Assembly (NCBI RefSeq): GCF_014698505.1
Contig: NZ_JACJTD010000010.1
Coordinates: 62,001 to 126,000 of the forward strand
Origin: Nostoc foliaceum FACHB-393
Lineage (GTDB): Bacteria; Cyanobacteriota; Cyanobacteriia; Cyanobacteriales; Nostocaceae
Direction of reading: 5' to 3'
Length of the DNA: 64,000 nt
Part shown: piece by piece, positions 47,101-55,346 of the stretch
How the letters are laid out: each line of letters starts with the position of its first letter
How positions within the stretch are numbered: position 1 is the first letter of the stretch
The notes under the pieces: model-generated
Seen by the model: the letters and a program-made list of their open reading frames with translations, nothing else
Databases searched by the model: none
What the model was told of the DNA's origin: nothing
Made by a program: the position numbers and the translations under genes

Positions 47101-49798
47101 TTGGAAAATAAGAAGCTAAGAAATGGCGGATAATATCTGGTTGTTTAATTGATGCGCCGCTTAATTCTTGATTGAGAATGGGTTGACCAGTCAACAGAAC
47201 CTGTTGGTAAATTGGTTCCATTAAGGGGGCGATGTGGGGTAAGACTTCATAGATTGTCTTGCCAATATGATCTTGCTGGGGTAGTCCATTAATTTCCGCC
47301 AGCAGTTGATTGATTTGCACAAACCGCAGCTGGTTATCTACAATGTTCATGCCAACAGGAGCACTGCTAAAAAAGGCATTGAGGCGAGCTTCTCTGAGTG
47401 CTAGTTCTTGTTCTAGGGTTTTGCGCTCAATCAACCCACCTAACTGAGCAGCAACAGCAGTTACTAGCAAGAGCAAACGCCGATCTACCAATACTGAGCT
47501 ACGTTTAAAAAAGACTAAAACAGCTAAGACTTCCTTTCCAGCCAGTATGGGAACACCAAAACCAGCTTTTAATCCTACTTTTGCGGCATATTGCGATCGC
47601 AAAAAAACTGGCTGTGTAACTTCCGAAACATCTTCTATCCATTCTGGTTCCTGGCTTTGCCAAACCCTTCCTGGTAGTCCCACTCCCAGAGCAAATTTCA
47701 CAGTTTGGCTTTGGCGGCAGAATTCTTCTAAACTGCTCTGCTCACCGTACCAGCCTAGACTGTGTTCTAAAGTACCATCTTCATTAGGTATCCATGCTTC
47801 ACCAAAATCCCAACCAATGGTGTGACAAATTAAGCGCAAAACTACGACTAAAGCGCTGTTGACATCATTGGCGCGAGTGATAGCTTGGGTTGTCAACAGT
47901 AGCAAACGGCTTTCATTTTCTGCCTGCTTGCGTTCAGTAATGTCTTTCGCTGTGCCCAATACGTACCATTGTTCATCAATCTCGATCATTTCCGCACTAA
48001 ACAGTGTTGTCCTGATTTCTCCTGTTGAAGTGCAGACATCAATCTCATAGTTGCGGATGGCTTTGGTTTGTAGCAACGTGTGGGCGAGGAAATTATATTC
48101 TTCTGGATTCGCCCAAATATTCAATTCTTGATCGGTGCGATCAAGGACTTGAGAACGAGAATAACCAAAAAACCGACAAAAGCTGTCGTTAACTTCGACA
48201 TAGCGGTTATTGGGAAGAGTAATTAAGGCAATAGGATCAGGAGATGACCGAAAAGCTGATGCTAACTTTTCTTCAGAAGCCCGTCGCGCTGCTTCTGCGC
48301 GTTGGCGTTCTTTTGCCTCCAACACCAAGGATACTAAATTTCCCAAAGAACGAGCGAAATTTTGGTCTTCTAGCGTCCAATGATGAGTAACTCCCACCGC
48401 CTCCAGACATAAAGCTCCTACGGTTTTTCCCTCCAGCCTAATGGGTGTATTGAGTATAGAGCTGATGTTTAATCTTGAGTAAGACGCAGAAAATTCTTTA
48501 GTTCTGGGATCGGTATGGGCATTATCTGCGGCGATTAGTTGGTCTTGCTGCAAAGCTGCAAAATAAGCTGGATAGTCTGCCGTTGCCAAGGAAAGTCCTT
48601 CGCTATGTTGATTACGGCTAGCCTCAAATAAGTCAAAACACTGGAGTTTCATGCCTGTTTCGTCATATAGCCAGACACTAGTTCGTTCCACTCCAATATT
48701 TTTGACAGCTGTTTCTGTGATTTTACACAAGGCTGCCTTCAAATCGCCCTGATAAAGCGTCTGATTTTGTGCCAGTTGAGTTAGCACTAGGTTATGATTG
48801 CGGAGCTTAATCGCACTTTCTTGGAGTAATTTTTCGACTCCTCTACGCTGTGTAATATTACTAGCAGTACCTGTCATGCCTATAACTAGATTTTCTTCAT
48901 TGCGTAAAGCGATCGCATTAAACATTAGATAAAGTAAAGTACCATCTTTGGCTACACAGGTAGTTTCATGCTGGAAGATCGACTTTCCCTGAAAAACACC
49001 CTCAAAGGCTGCTTTATCTTGAGCAACTTGTGTAGGCGAGATGAAATCAGTCAAGGCACGCCCGATCATTTCCTGGGGTTCGTAGCCATAAATCTGCTTG
49101 ACTGCCGGGTTGACAAAGGTAAGTAGTCCATCAATATTCACTGACCAGATCATGTCCTGGGATGTCTCTACTAGGTGGCGATACTGACTTTCACTCTTCT
49201 TTAGGGCGGCTTCAACTAAAAGGCGTTCGCTCTCGGCGTTGGCGCAGCCATCGCTTTGGTAAACTTCTTTACAAAAAGCTTCAGCAATGCCAACAGGAAT
49301 TTCTTTTAAAATATCTTCTATTTCTTTGTTCAGAATATTTAACTCAACTGCATTCCGTTGACGCTCTTTAATCTCCGGTTGTAGTTGAGCATTTTTTTCT
49401 TTTAACTGTTTTTTCAGCTTTTGCAGAGTGAGTTGATTTTGTATACGAAATAAAATTTCTTTAGGTGGCAATGGTTGAGTAATATAGTCAACATCTTCTA
49501 AATCAAAGATGTTTACTTTTTCAGACAATTCATCTAAACTACCGAAAAAAATTATCGGAATATATTGAGTTTTCTGGTGAGCTTTCAAATGTTGATAAAC
49601 TTCATAACCATCCATATCTGACATAAGAATATCTAGCAAAATCAAATCAGGGGGAAAAGCCAGCGCTCTTTTAATTGCCAATTGCCCAGAAAGGGAAGTT
49701 TGCACCTGATAACCTTGATGTTGAAGGATCTCTGATAAAAAATTTAAATTCTCTAGCTGATCATCAACTAATAAAATTGTTATTTGTTGAGTTTCCAT
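44102..49798 (-). CDS. Multi-sensor hybrid histidine kinase (1898 aa)
   Basis: Domains in order: receiver (1-120, phospho-Asp 56), coiled coil, PAS (~205-325), GAF (~345-500), PAS (~505-625), GAF (~635-790), three PAS/PAC (~800-1185; YRWLHADGTYHWFYEKM is the clearest PAC), a phytochrome-like GAF (~1190-1380), HisKA (SHELRTPLNAILGF), HATPase (NAIKFTD, DTGRGIA, GTGLGLAI), a second receiver (~1670-1790, LILMDMWMP) and a C-terminal helical tail. The last GAF has the DIYNAGFHSSY motif where bilin-binding relatives have Cys-His, so it should not attach a bilin. Two linker insertions (near residues 181-193 and 1548-1580) are repeat-derived. It lies alone, convergent with the CO2-uptake operon. Confidence 0.92.
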   Translation of the reverse strand: METQQITILLVDDQLENLNFLSEILQHQGYQVQTSLSGQLAIKRALAFPPDLILLDILMSDMDGYEVYQHLKAHQKTQYIPIIFFGSLDELSEKVNIFDLEDVDYITQPLPPKEILFRIQNQLTLQKLKKQLKEKNAQLQPEIKERQRNAVELNILNKEIEDILKEIPVGIAEAFCKEVYQSDGCANAESERLLVEAALKKSESQYRHLVETSQDMIWSVNIDGLLTFVNPAVKQIYGYEPQEMIGRALTDFISPTQVAQDKAAFEGVFQGKSIFQHETTCVAKDGTLLYLMFNAIALRNEENLVIGMTGTASNITQRRGVEKLLQESAIKLRNHNLVLTQLAQNQTLYQGDLKAALCKITETAVKNIGVERTSVWLYDETGMKLQCFDLFEASRNQHSEGLSLATADYPAYFAALQQDQLIAADNAHTDPRTKEFSASYSRLNISSILNTPIRLEGKTVGALCLEAVGVTHHWTLEDQNFARSLGNLVSLVLEAKERQRAEAARRASEEKLASAFRSSPDPIALITLPNNRYVEVNDSFCRFFGYSRSQVLDRTDQELNIWANPEEYNFLAHTLLQTKAIRNYEIDVCTSTGEIRTTLFSAEMIEIDEQWYVLGTAKDITERKQAENESRLLLLTTQAITRANDVNSALVVVLRLICHTIGWDFGEAWIPNEDGTLEHSLGWYGEQSSLEEFCRQSQTVKFALGVGLPGRVWQSQEPEWIEDVSEVTQPVFLRSQYAAKVGLKAGFGVPILAGKEVLAVLVFFKRSSVLVDRRLLLLVTAVAAQLGGLIERKTLEQELALREARLNAFFSSAPVGMNIVDNQLRFVQINQLLAEINGLPQQDHIGKTIYEVLPHIAPLMEPIYQQVLLTGQPILNQELSGASIKQPDIIRHFLASYFPIPGEDDHPSGVGTVLVEISELQAALRERKHVEQELRLANERLQYLLTSSPVVIYSSKKNSGDFSTTFISKNVKAMVGYEAQEFIENSSFWLHHVHPQDIELISGKFSQLVEREYSSYEYRWLHADGTYHWFYEKMRLIRDEAGNPIECVGYWADINDRKLAELALQSGRQRYKLLAEASPAGIFHTDVDGNVLYFNQRWSEITGCSLEESLGKGWSKAVHPDDREQLFLAWNQARVTRKLYKYEHRFLHEDNTVVWVICQALPEFGDDGEIKGYIGTITDITERKLAEEALRESVEREKAIAQVIQRMRQTLDLETIFAATTQELRQVLNCDRVVVYRFNPQWSGEFVSESVSNGWISLIEEHNNDPYLTEGVLQNGHCLAKILDNADNQVEDPCLQATQGGSFRCVPDIYNAGFHSSYINLLERFQAKAYIIVPILYGSQLWGLLASYQNSDPRQWKPGEINIVVQIGNQLGVALQQAQLLAQTQRQSQALQEAVITADAANRAKSEFLANMSHELRTPLNAILGFTQIMSHDHALSTEHQQNLAIINRAGEHLLNLINDILEMSKIEAGRITLNLNSFDLIRLLENLEEMLRFRATSKGLELVFEYTSQLPQYVQADESKLRQVLLNLLGNAIKFTDTGRVILRVCLGAEESGMGTRGWEVGEQGEIKEQNFPYLPHLFFEVQDTGRGIAPQEIDLLFEAFGQTETGRKSQQGTGLGLAISRKYVQLMGGDISVTSTIGEGSKFAFDIQIGLAAASEIQIKQTRRQVISLAPAQTEYRILVVDDSTDSRLVPVKILASIGFTVREASNGTEAIAIWQTWQPHLILMDMWMPIMDGYEATKIIKAREEASIQNRKTIIIALTANAFEEQREAMIKAGCDDYINKPFREEQLLEKLSEYLKVQYIFQEESYQIADARHQEIEPMLTLTDLVTLLSEMPPEWVKQVYTAAAQCSDDLILELIDQIPSKNAGLRNFIKNFAQNFQFEKIMELTSLTGVLSS

Positions 49799-50644
49799 AT
49801 AAATTACCGAGTTAATTTTAAATCAGGAATAATTTGTTGAATCAAACTGAACATCAAATCAGAAAGCAAAACTTTGTTAAAAGATTGTAAATAGAATTAT
49901 TATCGCTTAATATCATACTTTGGCGTAAGTATAGGTAAAAGTTGCAGATAAAACAGGAGAACCGATTAATACTGCCAAATCTCTGTTAGTGAAATCGAAG
50001 TACGAATATACAACAAAGCGGACATCGGCCATGCACTGTGCTGATTCAATCAAATTGGTAACTCTCCAGCCAACCCACGACACCAGAGTACACGGTACAA
50101 CCACCCTTTACCATACACGATGTCCAAGAAAATTCTCGGTTCGAGTTCAACTAAGTAAGTTGGCACAATAAAATCAAACTATGTAGATAAAAATGAACTA
50201 AGTTAAAACCGTTGTAACTCTTGCCTTTTGCCTTACCCAGCATTAATTATTTATACCAACTTACTCACAGCTTCTACAATAGCTCCATCTGTGACAAGAA
50301 CACGTCCTCAAGAAAACTGTCATAAACTATACATACATGTCTACGGTTTGGCATTGCCTATGAATAGAGAATTCAGTATTCGTTCTCGTCCATATCAACT
50401 ATTATCAAGCTTTTTACCCTTTTTTTGTTTGATACGGTAAATCCAACTTATGTCTGTACGGTTTACCCAACTGTTTTTAGATTTTTATTTTATTAAATTA
50501 GTTACTAGAGAGAAAAAACAAAGCAAATAAAGCTTCTCTCTAAAAAAATTAGAGGTTTGATATTTGCTTAAAGACCTCTAAATACCTCTAAAACTTTGTT
50601 TGATTACTCAAAAGTAAATTAGAAAGTTAAGGAGATATTGAGAT
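49799..50644. other. 846-bp region between the hybrid kinase and hsp20
   Basis: Mostly AT-rich. A minus-strand frame at 49913-50104 (GTG start, 63 codons) might be a relic but I recognise no family. Just before the heat-shock gene, TAGAGGT (50550-50556) can pair with ACCTCTA (50574-50580 or 50584-50590), a small hairpin in the likely 5' leader. Confidence 0.4.
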
Positions 50645-51187
50645 ATGGCACTCATCCGTTGGGAACCATTCCGTGAAATGGAGATTCTGCGTCGTCAAAT
50701 GGATCAACTTTTCTCTGATCTCACAGCAGCCGAGCGCAGCAGTTCCGATATTTCTGTATCACCGAGAACAGCGTGGGTTCCTGCTGTTGAATTATCTGAC
50801 AATGGTTCAGAGATCCTATTAAGAGTTGAGATTCCAGGCGTGGAAGCTAAAGACTTGGATGTTCAAGTTACTCAAGATGCAGTTTCGATTACTGGTGAGC
50901 ATCGTTACGAAAAACATTCCGAATCTAACGCTAAAGTTCATTCTGAATTCCGGTATGGCAAGTTCACTAGAATAATACCTCTACCAAGCAAAGTTCAGAA
51001 TCAACAAGTTAAAGCAGACCTGAAAGATGGGATTTTAATTTTGAATTTGCCCAAACTGGAGCAAGAGCAGAACAAGGTATTCAAAGTTAATTTAGGTCAA
51101 TCTCAAAGTGCTACAGCTTCTATAGAAGCTGGCAATGGAAACACACAACCCAACATTACATCACAGCAAAGCGTTCAAACTGCTTGA
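50645..51187 (+). CDS. Hsp20/alpha-crystallin small heat shock protein
   Basis: The 180-aa chaperone starts MALIRWEPFREMEILRRQMD, typical of cyanobacterial Hsp20. The alpha-crystallin domain follows (about 45-145; VPAVELSD, RVEIPGVEAKDLDV, FRYGKFTRIIPLP, ADLKDGILILNLPK) and then a long Gln/Ser/Asn-rich C-terminal tail. It holds unfolded proteins under heat or oxidative stress. An AAGGAG site lies about ten bases before ATG 50645. No CIRCE element was found upstream; the leader hairpin may affect translation. Confidence 0.93.
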   Translation: MALIRWEPFREMEILRRQMDQLFSDLTAAERSSSDISVSPRTAWVPAVELSDNGSEILLRVEIPGVEAKDLDVQVTQDAVSITGEHRYEKHSESNAKVHSEFRYGKFTRIIPLPSKVQNQQVKADLKDGILILNLPKLEQEQNKVFKVNLGQSQSATASIEAGNGNTQPNITSQQSVQTA

Positions 51188-51250
51188 GAAGATATTCTAT
51201 TTTCTCAATCAATAGTTCCTATATCTCTGAAATAGCTAAATTTTGATATA

Positions 51251-51283
51251 AACCCCAGCTAAACTTATCGGCTGGGGTTTTTG
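51251..51283 (+). terminator. Rho-independent terminator of hsp20
   Basis: AACCCCAGC and GCTGGGGTT flank an 11-base loop, followed by TTTTT, about 65 bp after the stop codon. Confidence 0.88.
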
Positions 51284-51344
51284 TCGCTTAACTCTTAAAC
51301 CGTTTTATTGCTGAATAAATTCAGCTTTTTCACTTATATCCCCC

Positions 51345-51580
51345 GGTTAGATACCTACGGTGTACACACAAGTCTTAAAAACCTAGCTTGATAAGGCTTG
51401 ACTCGTTTCCAGTCTCCGACTGAGAATGCATTCATTGAGTCTCTGACTCAATATCTGACTGGAGGCGGCAGCCCCTAATAATCCATTCCCATGCAGAGCA
51501 TGGGAACGAGAGAAATCCATTTTTTTCGCCTAGAAAATGGCTCTGGGTCTACTTGTGTGTATACCGTAGGGTTAGATACC
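51345..51580. mobile_element. MITE-like element with terminal inverted repeats and target duplication
   Basis: The direct repeat GGTTAGATACC occurs at 51345-51355 and 51570-51580. Immediately inside are inverted ends CCTACGGTGTACACACAAGT (51354-51373) and ACTTGTGTGTATACCGTAGG (51551-51570), differing at one of 20 positions. The 215-bp interior includes CTCGTTTCCAGTCTCCGACT and, further on, the inverted CCCATGCAGAGCATGGGAAC with GAG, a common Nostoc palindromic repeat. There is no transposase, so the element is non-autonomous. Confidence 0.75.
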
Positions 51581-51671
51581 GGAGGCTTTACGCATCACGA
51601 CTCGTAAAATTTTTGAGCCTACCCGCAACTTCAGATATTTGCCCAATGCTAGTAAATTGAGGGAGAAAGCG

Positions 51672-52031
51672 CTATTCTTCTTGCACATCAACCCAGATAC
51701 TGCCTTCTTCCACACGAATAGGAAATACTGGCAATGCCTTTTGTGGCGAAACCAACGAGAGTACTTTACCTACACCAGGTGGCCAGGAACACCAGTCTTG
51801 TACCTCACCAGTCCGCAGATCAAAAGCGCTGCGATGGAAGGAACAAACTATTGCTCCACTTTCATTAATTTTGCCACTTTTCAACGGTAATTTTAAGTGG
51901 GGACAGTTGTTATCTACAGCATAAAGCTGATTCTCGTGATTCAATACCAGAATTTTCCGGTTGCCAACTTTCACTACTTGTCGCGTACCTGGGGAAAGTG
52001 CTTCGACTGCAAGAACTTTAGTCCAACTCAT
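51672..52031 (-). CDS. Rieske [2Fe-2S] ferredoxin-like protein
   Basis: The 119-aa protein is a single soluble Rieske domain with cluster motifs CPHLKLPL (Cys-x-His) and CSFHRSAF (Cys-x2-His), followed by a Pro-loop WPPG. It resembles small Rieske ferredoxins that donate electrons to oxygenases, but no oxygenase lies nearby. ATG 52031 has a GGAG site six bases upstream. Its end abuts the downstream side of the MITE-like element. Confidence 0.9.
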   Translation of the reverse strand: MSWTKVLAVEALSPGTRQVVKVGNRKILVLNHENQLYAVDNNCPHLKLPLKSGKINESGAIVCSFHRSAFDLRTGEVQDWCSWPPGVGKVLSLVSPQKALPVFPIRVEEGSIWVDVQEE

Positions 52032-52331
52032 TAGGTTCTCCTTTCCTAACTGATCTGCTTTCAGTTTCTCGCAATTGTGACCACTGCGATCGCCTTTCAG
52101 TACTGGGGAGTGGGGAAGGATAAAGTCACTAGATTACAAACTTTTCCCAAAAGAGCGATGTTTACGATGGGGTTTGCTTACGATGGTGAAATAGCACAAC
52201 TATAAAATCTTACATAAAATATCATCTTGACACTTAATAAACTGATTTCTGGGTAAACTAAAGGGAGCACTTCCTGTCCTTACATCACAAGGCTTGTAGC
52301 TTATAACAGACAATTTTGAGGGATATAAAAA
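52032..52331. promoter_or_regulatory. Divergent intergenic region, Rieske / VWA genes
   Basis: Three hundred bases with one HIP1-like site and no recognised repeat. Promoters for the two divergent genes must be here; I cannot place them. Confidence 0.4.
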
Positions 52332-54179
52332 ATGATTAAGACAAGTTACGAATTTGACCAGTCTATCCTCCCCGCAGGCTCTTCATTAAAGACTAATATT
52401 CTGCTACGTTTTCGTGCTGACATAGCTGAATCTCCCCGACGTAACCTTAACCTTTCTCTTGTAATTGACCGTTCCGGCTCTATGGCAGGCGCTCCCTTGC
52501 ATCATGCACTCAAAGCTGCTGAGTCTGTGGTGGATCAACTTGAGCCAGATGACATTCTCTCAGTAGTTGTTTACGACGACGAAGTGGACAGCGTTGTACC
52601 ACCCCAGGCTGTGACTAACAAGGCTGCACTAAAAAATTCTATCCGCAAGGTGAGAGCAGGCGGTATTACCAATTTATCGGGGGGATGGCTCAAAGGCTGT
52701 GAACATGTGAAGACGCGACTTGATCCGCAAAAAATAAACCGTGTTCTCCTGCTTACCGATGGTCACGCCAATATGGGCATTCAAGACCCCAAGGTACTGA
52801 CGGCGACATCAGGGCAAAAAGCTGAGGAAGGCATTACCACGACTACCTTAGGTTTTGCTCAGGGTTTCAATGAAGACTTGCTGATTGGTATGGCAAGAGC
52901 TGCTACGGGCAACTTCTACTTCATTCAGAGCATCGATGAAGCAACTGAAGTTTTTAGTATTGAACTAGACAGTCTTAGAGCAGTAATAGGACAGAACCTG
53001 TTGGTAACAATTGAGTTGGCTGATGGTGTCAGCCTTGTTGATACCTTAAGTCTTGCTAAAGTTAGCCAAAATGACGCTGGTCAAGCTGTCATCACCTTGG
53101 GGGAGCTTTACGAGGGGGAAGACAAACTTCTCGGTTTGAGTTTGGAGATATCAAGCGCTCAAGTTGGTGAGTTACCTGTGATGAAACTGCATTACAGCGC
53201 CGATGTTGTGCAAGATGACCTAATTCAAAGTGTGTCAGGCACAGCAGATATCATCGCCAAAGTTGGTACAGTCGAGGAAGCAGCTTTTGCCTCTACAAGC
53301 CATATCATTCTTGAACTGAGTCGCCTCACGATCGCTAAAGCTAAAGAGACTGCCCTGAATTTAGCTGAATGTGGCAGACATCAGGAAGCGGAAGAAACCC
53401 TCCGTACCCTTGTGAATGATCTTCGGGATAAAGGGTTAAACGAGAATTTTGAAATTGCTGAGGAGATCGATCAGCTTGAGTATTTCGCGGGTCGAATCGC
53501 CCAAAAAGCTCTAGGTAATGCCGGACGTAAAGAACTGCGAGATCAGAGTTACCAGACGATGAACCGCAATCGTAGCGATCTGGTGGGTCGCGGTGTCACG
53601 GCTGGCGATGAAGTGTACGCGATGCCGATTGTTAATGAAGTCGGTTCAGGTGTTGAATTATACTGCACTCGTGAAGGAGGTAAACTCCGGGTCAAAGTCA
53701 TTTCCGAAGGCTACGATTCAACCAAGAATGTCCAGTTTCCCCGCGCCATTCGTGCCGAGGGAGCACGCTATGTTGTTGAAGGGCTAGAACTCTCAAGTGA
53801 AGGCACTTTCTATCGTGTACGTGGTAATATTAACCGTTTTGCTCAACCCGGTGAAGCAGATATCTTTGTTGCGCCTAGACAATCGCATCTAACTAATACA
53901 GGCAAAGCCTCTAAAGGCCCTGCCAGTGCCGCCGATCTTCCCACAACTGATATTGTCGGGGAGAGCATTTTAGTTCAGTGTGTCAAAGATGGCAGCAAGC
54001 TACGTGCTAGGGTGGTTTCCGATGGATATGAACCAGATTGGAACATGCGTTTTCCGCGATCGGTTCGTCAGGAAGGGATGCTTTACGTCGTTGATGAAGT
54101 CAAAACAGCACCTGATGGCAAATCTTATATTGCGTGTGGTGAAATTAAACGATTTGTCCAACCCAGCACTAGTAATTGA
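52332..54179 (+). CDS. VWA domain protein with duplicated unrecognised C-terminal domain
   Basis: The 615-aa protein has a von Willebrand factor A domain (about 40-215) with an intact MIDAS motif DRSGS (46-50), a TNLSGG threonine and LLTDGHANMG. A beta-rich and helical middle follows, then two about 70-residue repeats (near 443-512 and 543-612). Each has a polar start, a VKVISEGYDS or ARVVSDGYEP strand, FPRAIRAEG or FPRSVRQEG, and Tyr-Val-Val before a turn and an Arg-Phe-x-Gln-Pro end. I do not recognise this repeated domain. VWA proteins act as metal-dependent adhesion scaffolds. It ends head-on with the minus-strand operon. Confidence 0.83.
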   Translation: MIKTSYEFDQSILPAGSSLKTNILLRFRADIAESPRRNLNLSLVIDRSGSMAGAPLHHALKAAESVVDQLEPDDILSVVVYDDEVDSVVPPQAVTNKAALKNSIRKVRAGGITNLSGGWLKGCEHVKTRLDPQKINRVLLLTDGHANMGIQDPKVLTATSGQKAEEGITTTTLGFAQGFNEDLLIGMARAATGNFYFIQSIDEATEVFSIELDSLRAVIGQNLLVTIELADGVSLVDTLSLAKVSQNDAGQAVITLGELYEGEDKLLGLSLEISSAQVGELPVMKLHYSADVVQDDLIQSVSGTADIIAKVGTVEEAAFASTSHIILELSRLTIAKAKETALNLAECGRHQEAEETLRTLVNDLRDKGLNENFEIAEEIDQLEYFAGRIAQKALGNAGRKELRDQSYQTMNRNRSDLVGRGVTAGDEVYAMPIVNEVGSGVELYCTREGGKLRVKVISEGYDSTKNVQFPRAIRAEGARYVVEGLELSSEGTFYRVRGNINRFAQPGEADIFVAPRQSHLTNTGKASKGPASAADLPTTDIVGESILVQCVKDGSKLRARVVSDGYEPDWNMRFPRSVRQEGMLYVVDEVKTAPDGKSYIACGEIKRFVQPSTSN

Positions 54180-54227
54180 GTTGAAGTTAACCGAACCGTA
54201 GTGAACTGACCAACTGCCTCCTTGACA

Positions 54228-54926
54228 TTACGCCTCGATCGCAGGGTTATAATCATCTGGGTTATTAAACCCTGCAATCCAGGCGGCTGCCTGATGACAA
54301 CTTCGCATGTGAGGGGGAACGCGCAAAATATGAATATGTCCTGTGGATGGACAGGTGACTTTCAAGACCATCAACGGCTCGTCATCCTCAAAAGGAATGT
54401 AGACTAGTTGACGTTCTCCACCAGCGTCTCGATCGCGATCGCGGATCAATCCTCCCACTTGCTGCAAAAATGTCTCGTATCCCAGACGCTCAATCAGTAC
54501 GCGGCGCAACTCAACATTCTCTATATTGAGGATATCCTGCCCCGTTATAGACTGAGATTCAAAGGCAATTTTATCTGTCACCTGCACGCCTCGCCAGCGC
54601 CAGACAAAACCATGCCCCGCAGATACACTGCTAATCCCACTTCCGGCCAATTCGATCCAATAAGTGACGTGGAGTCCTGTGGGAAGGGTAGTGAGGTTTA
54701 CACAGTCGCTGATATCAAGACTTTCACAAGTGAGATTTTCAGGTAGATTGTAAAGATCCAATGCACCGCTTAAATCCAGATGACCCAAAACGCGCATTCC
54801 ATCCCAAGCGCGATGCTCAAGGATGAGTTTTCGAGCATGTTCAGCCGATACAGGCTCGTGGCTTTGGTTTGGGCGTTGCTGAACTGGTTTATTCGGCACA
54901 CGTCCATTCGACATGATTTTGAGCAT
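54228..54926 (-). CDS. DUF6745-like protein with short LRR-like region
   Basis: The 232-aa product has a leucine-rich-repeat-like stretch (residues about 43-90; RVLGHLDLSGALDLYNLPEN and SLDISDC), a central WRWRGVQVTDK segment, and a C-terminal part (RQLVYIPFEDDEPLMVLKVT, ILRVPPHMRSC, then AAAWIAGF) that fits the DUF6745 domain. Function is unknown. Its ATG overlaps the TAA of the upstream small gene (TAATG), indicating translational coupling. An alternative start is MSNGRVPN four codons later. It is short compared with typical DUF6745 proteins. Confidence 0.72.
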   Translation of the reverse strand: MLKIMSNGRVPNKPVQQRPNQSHEPVSAEHARKLILEHRAWDGMRVLGHLDLSGALDLYNLPENLTCESLDISDCVNLTTLPTGLHVTYWIELAGSGISSVSAGHGFVWRWRGVQVTDKIAFESQSITGQDILNIENVELRRVLIERLGYETFLQQVGGLIRDRDRDAGGERQLVYIPFEDDEPLMVLKVTCPSTGHIHILRVPPHMRSCHQAAAWIAGFNNPDDYNPAIEA

Positions 54927-55267
54927 TAGTCCATCACCTCGACGTAAGCATCAGGGCGATATTCACGTTGTTTCCAGACGCGGTAAAGCCCTTGGGGTAA
55001 TTCAATCGCCCGATGTTCCTCATGAACTAGAGTGGCACTTGGTTCTTTAACCTCAAGAAAAAGGTCACTACCATGTGCCCACAACTGAACAGCATTGGAT
55101 TGCTGAATGCGATGGCTATGTCCTGTGATTTCACCATGAGCGAGAGTAGCACCTACACGCCTCTGAACACCGACAGGTAAGCTAGAAATACGTCTGATTA
55201 GAACGTCGCCATGTCTGTAGAGAACATTAGCTTGGTTAGCCTGGGAGTTATTGCTGTTGTTAAACAT
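54926..55267 (-). CDS. Small conserved protein with HEEH and REY motifs (113 aa)
   Basis: The product contains YRHGDVLIRRI, LAHGEITGHSHRI (a Gly-His-Ser-His cluster), LVHEEHRAIELPQGLYRVW and KQREYRPDAYVEVMD. From memory, proteins with this HGEVTGHAH/HEEH/REY pattern sit beside DUF6745 genes in many bacteria, but no role is known to me. The four clustered His residues could bind metal. The gene is coupled to the DUF6745-like gene by a one-base overlap. Confidence 0.72.
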   Translation of the reverse strand: MFNNSNNSQANQANVLYRHGDVLIRRISSLPVGVQRRVGATLAHGEITGHSHRIQQSNAVQLWAHGSDLFLEVKEPSATLVHEEHRAIELPQGLYRVWKQREYRPDAYVEVMD

Positions 55268-55290
55268 CTTGATTTATCGGCTCATCAAAT

Positions 55291-55346
55291 AATTACGAAT
55301 TACGTTAGCGTAGCGGGGCGAAGCCCATTACGAATTACGAATTATT
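55291..55346. repeat. AATTACG heptamers around GTTAGCGTAGCGGGGCGAAG
   Basis: AATTACGAATTACG on one side and ATTACGAATTACGAATTA on the other frame a short G/C-rich repeat. It lies between the small HEEH-motif gene and the propeptide-like gene. Confidence 0.8.

Noticed and set aside
49913-50104. 63-codon minus-strand ORF (GTG start)
   Set aside because: The composition looks somewhat protein-like, but there is no start signal and no recognised family.
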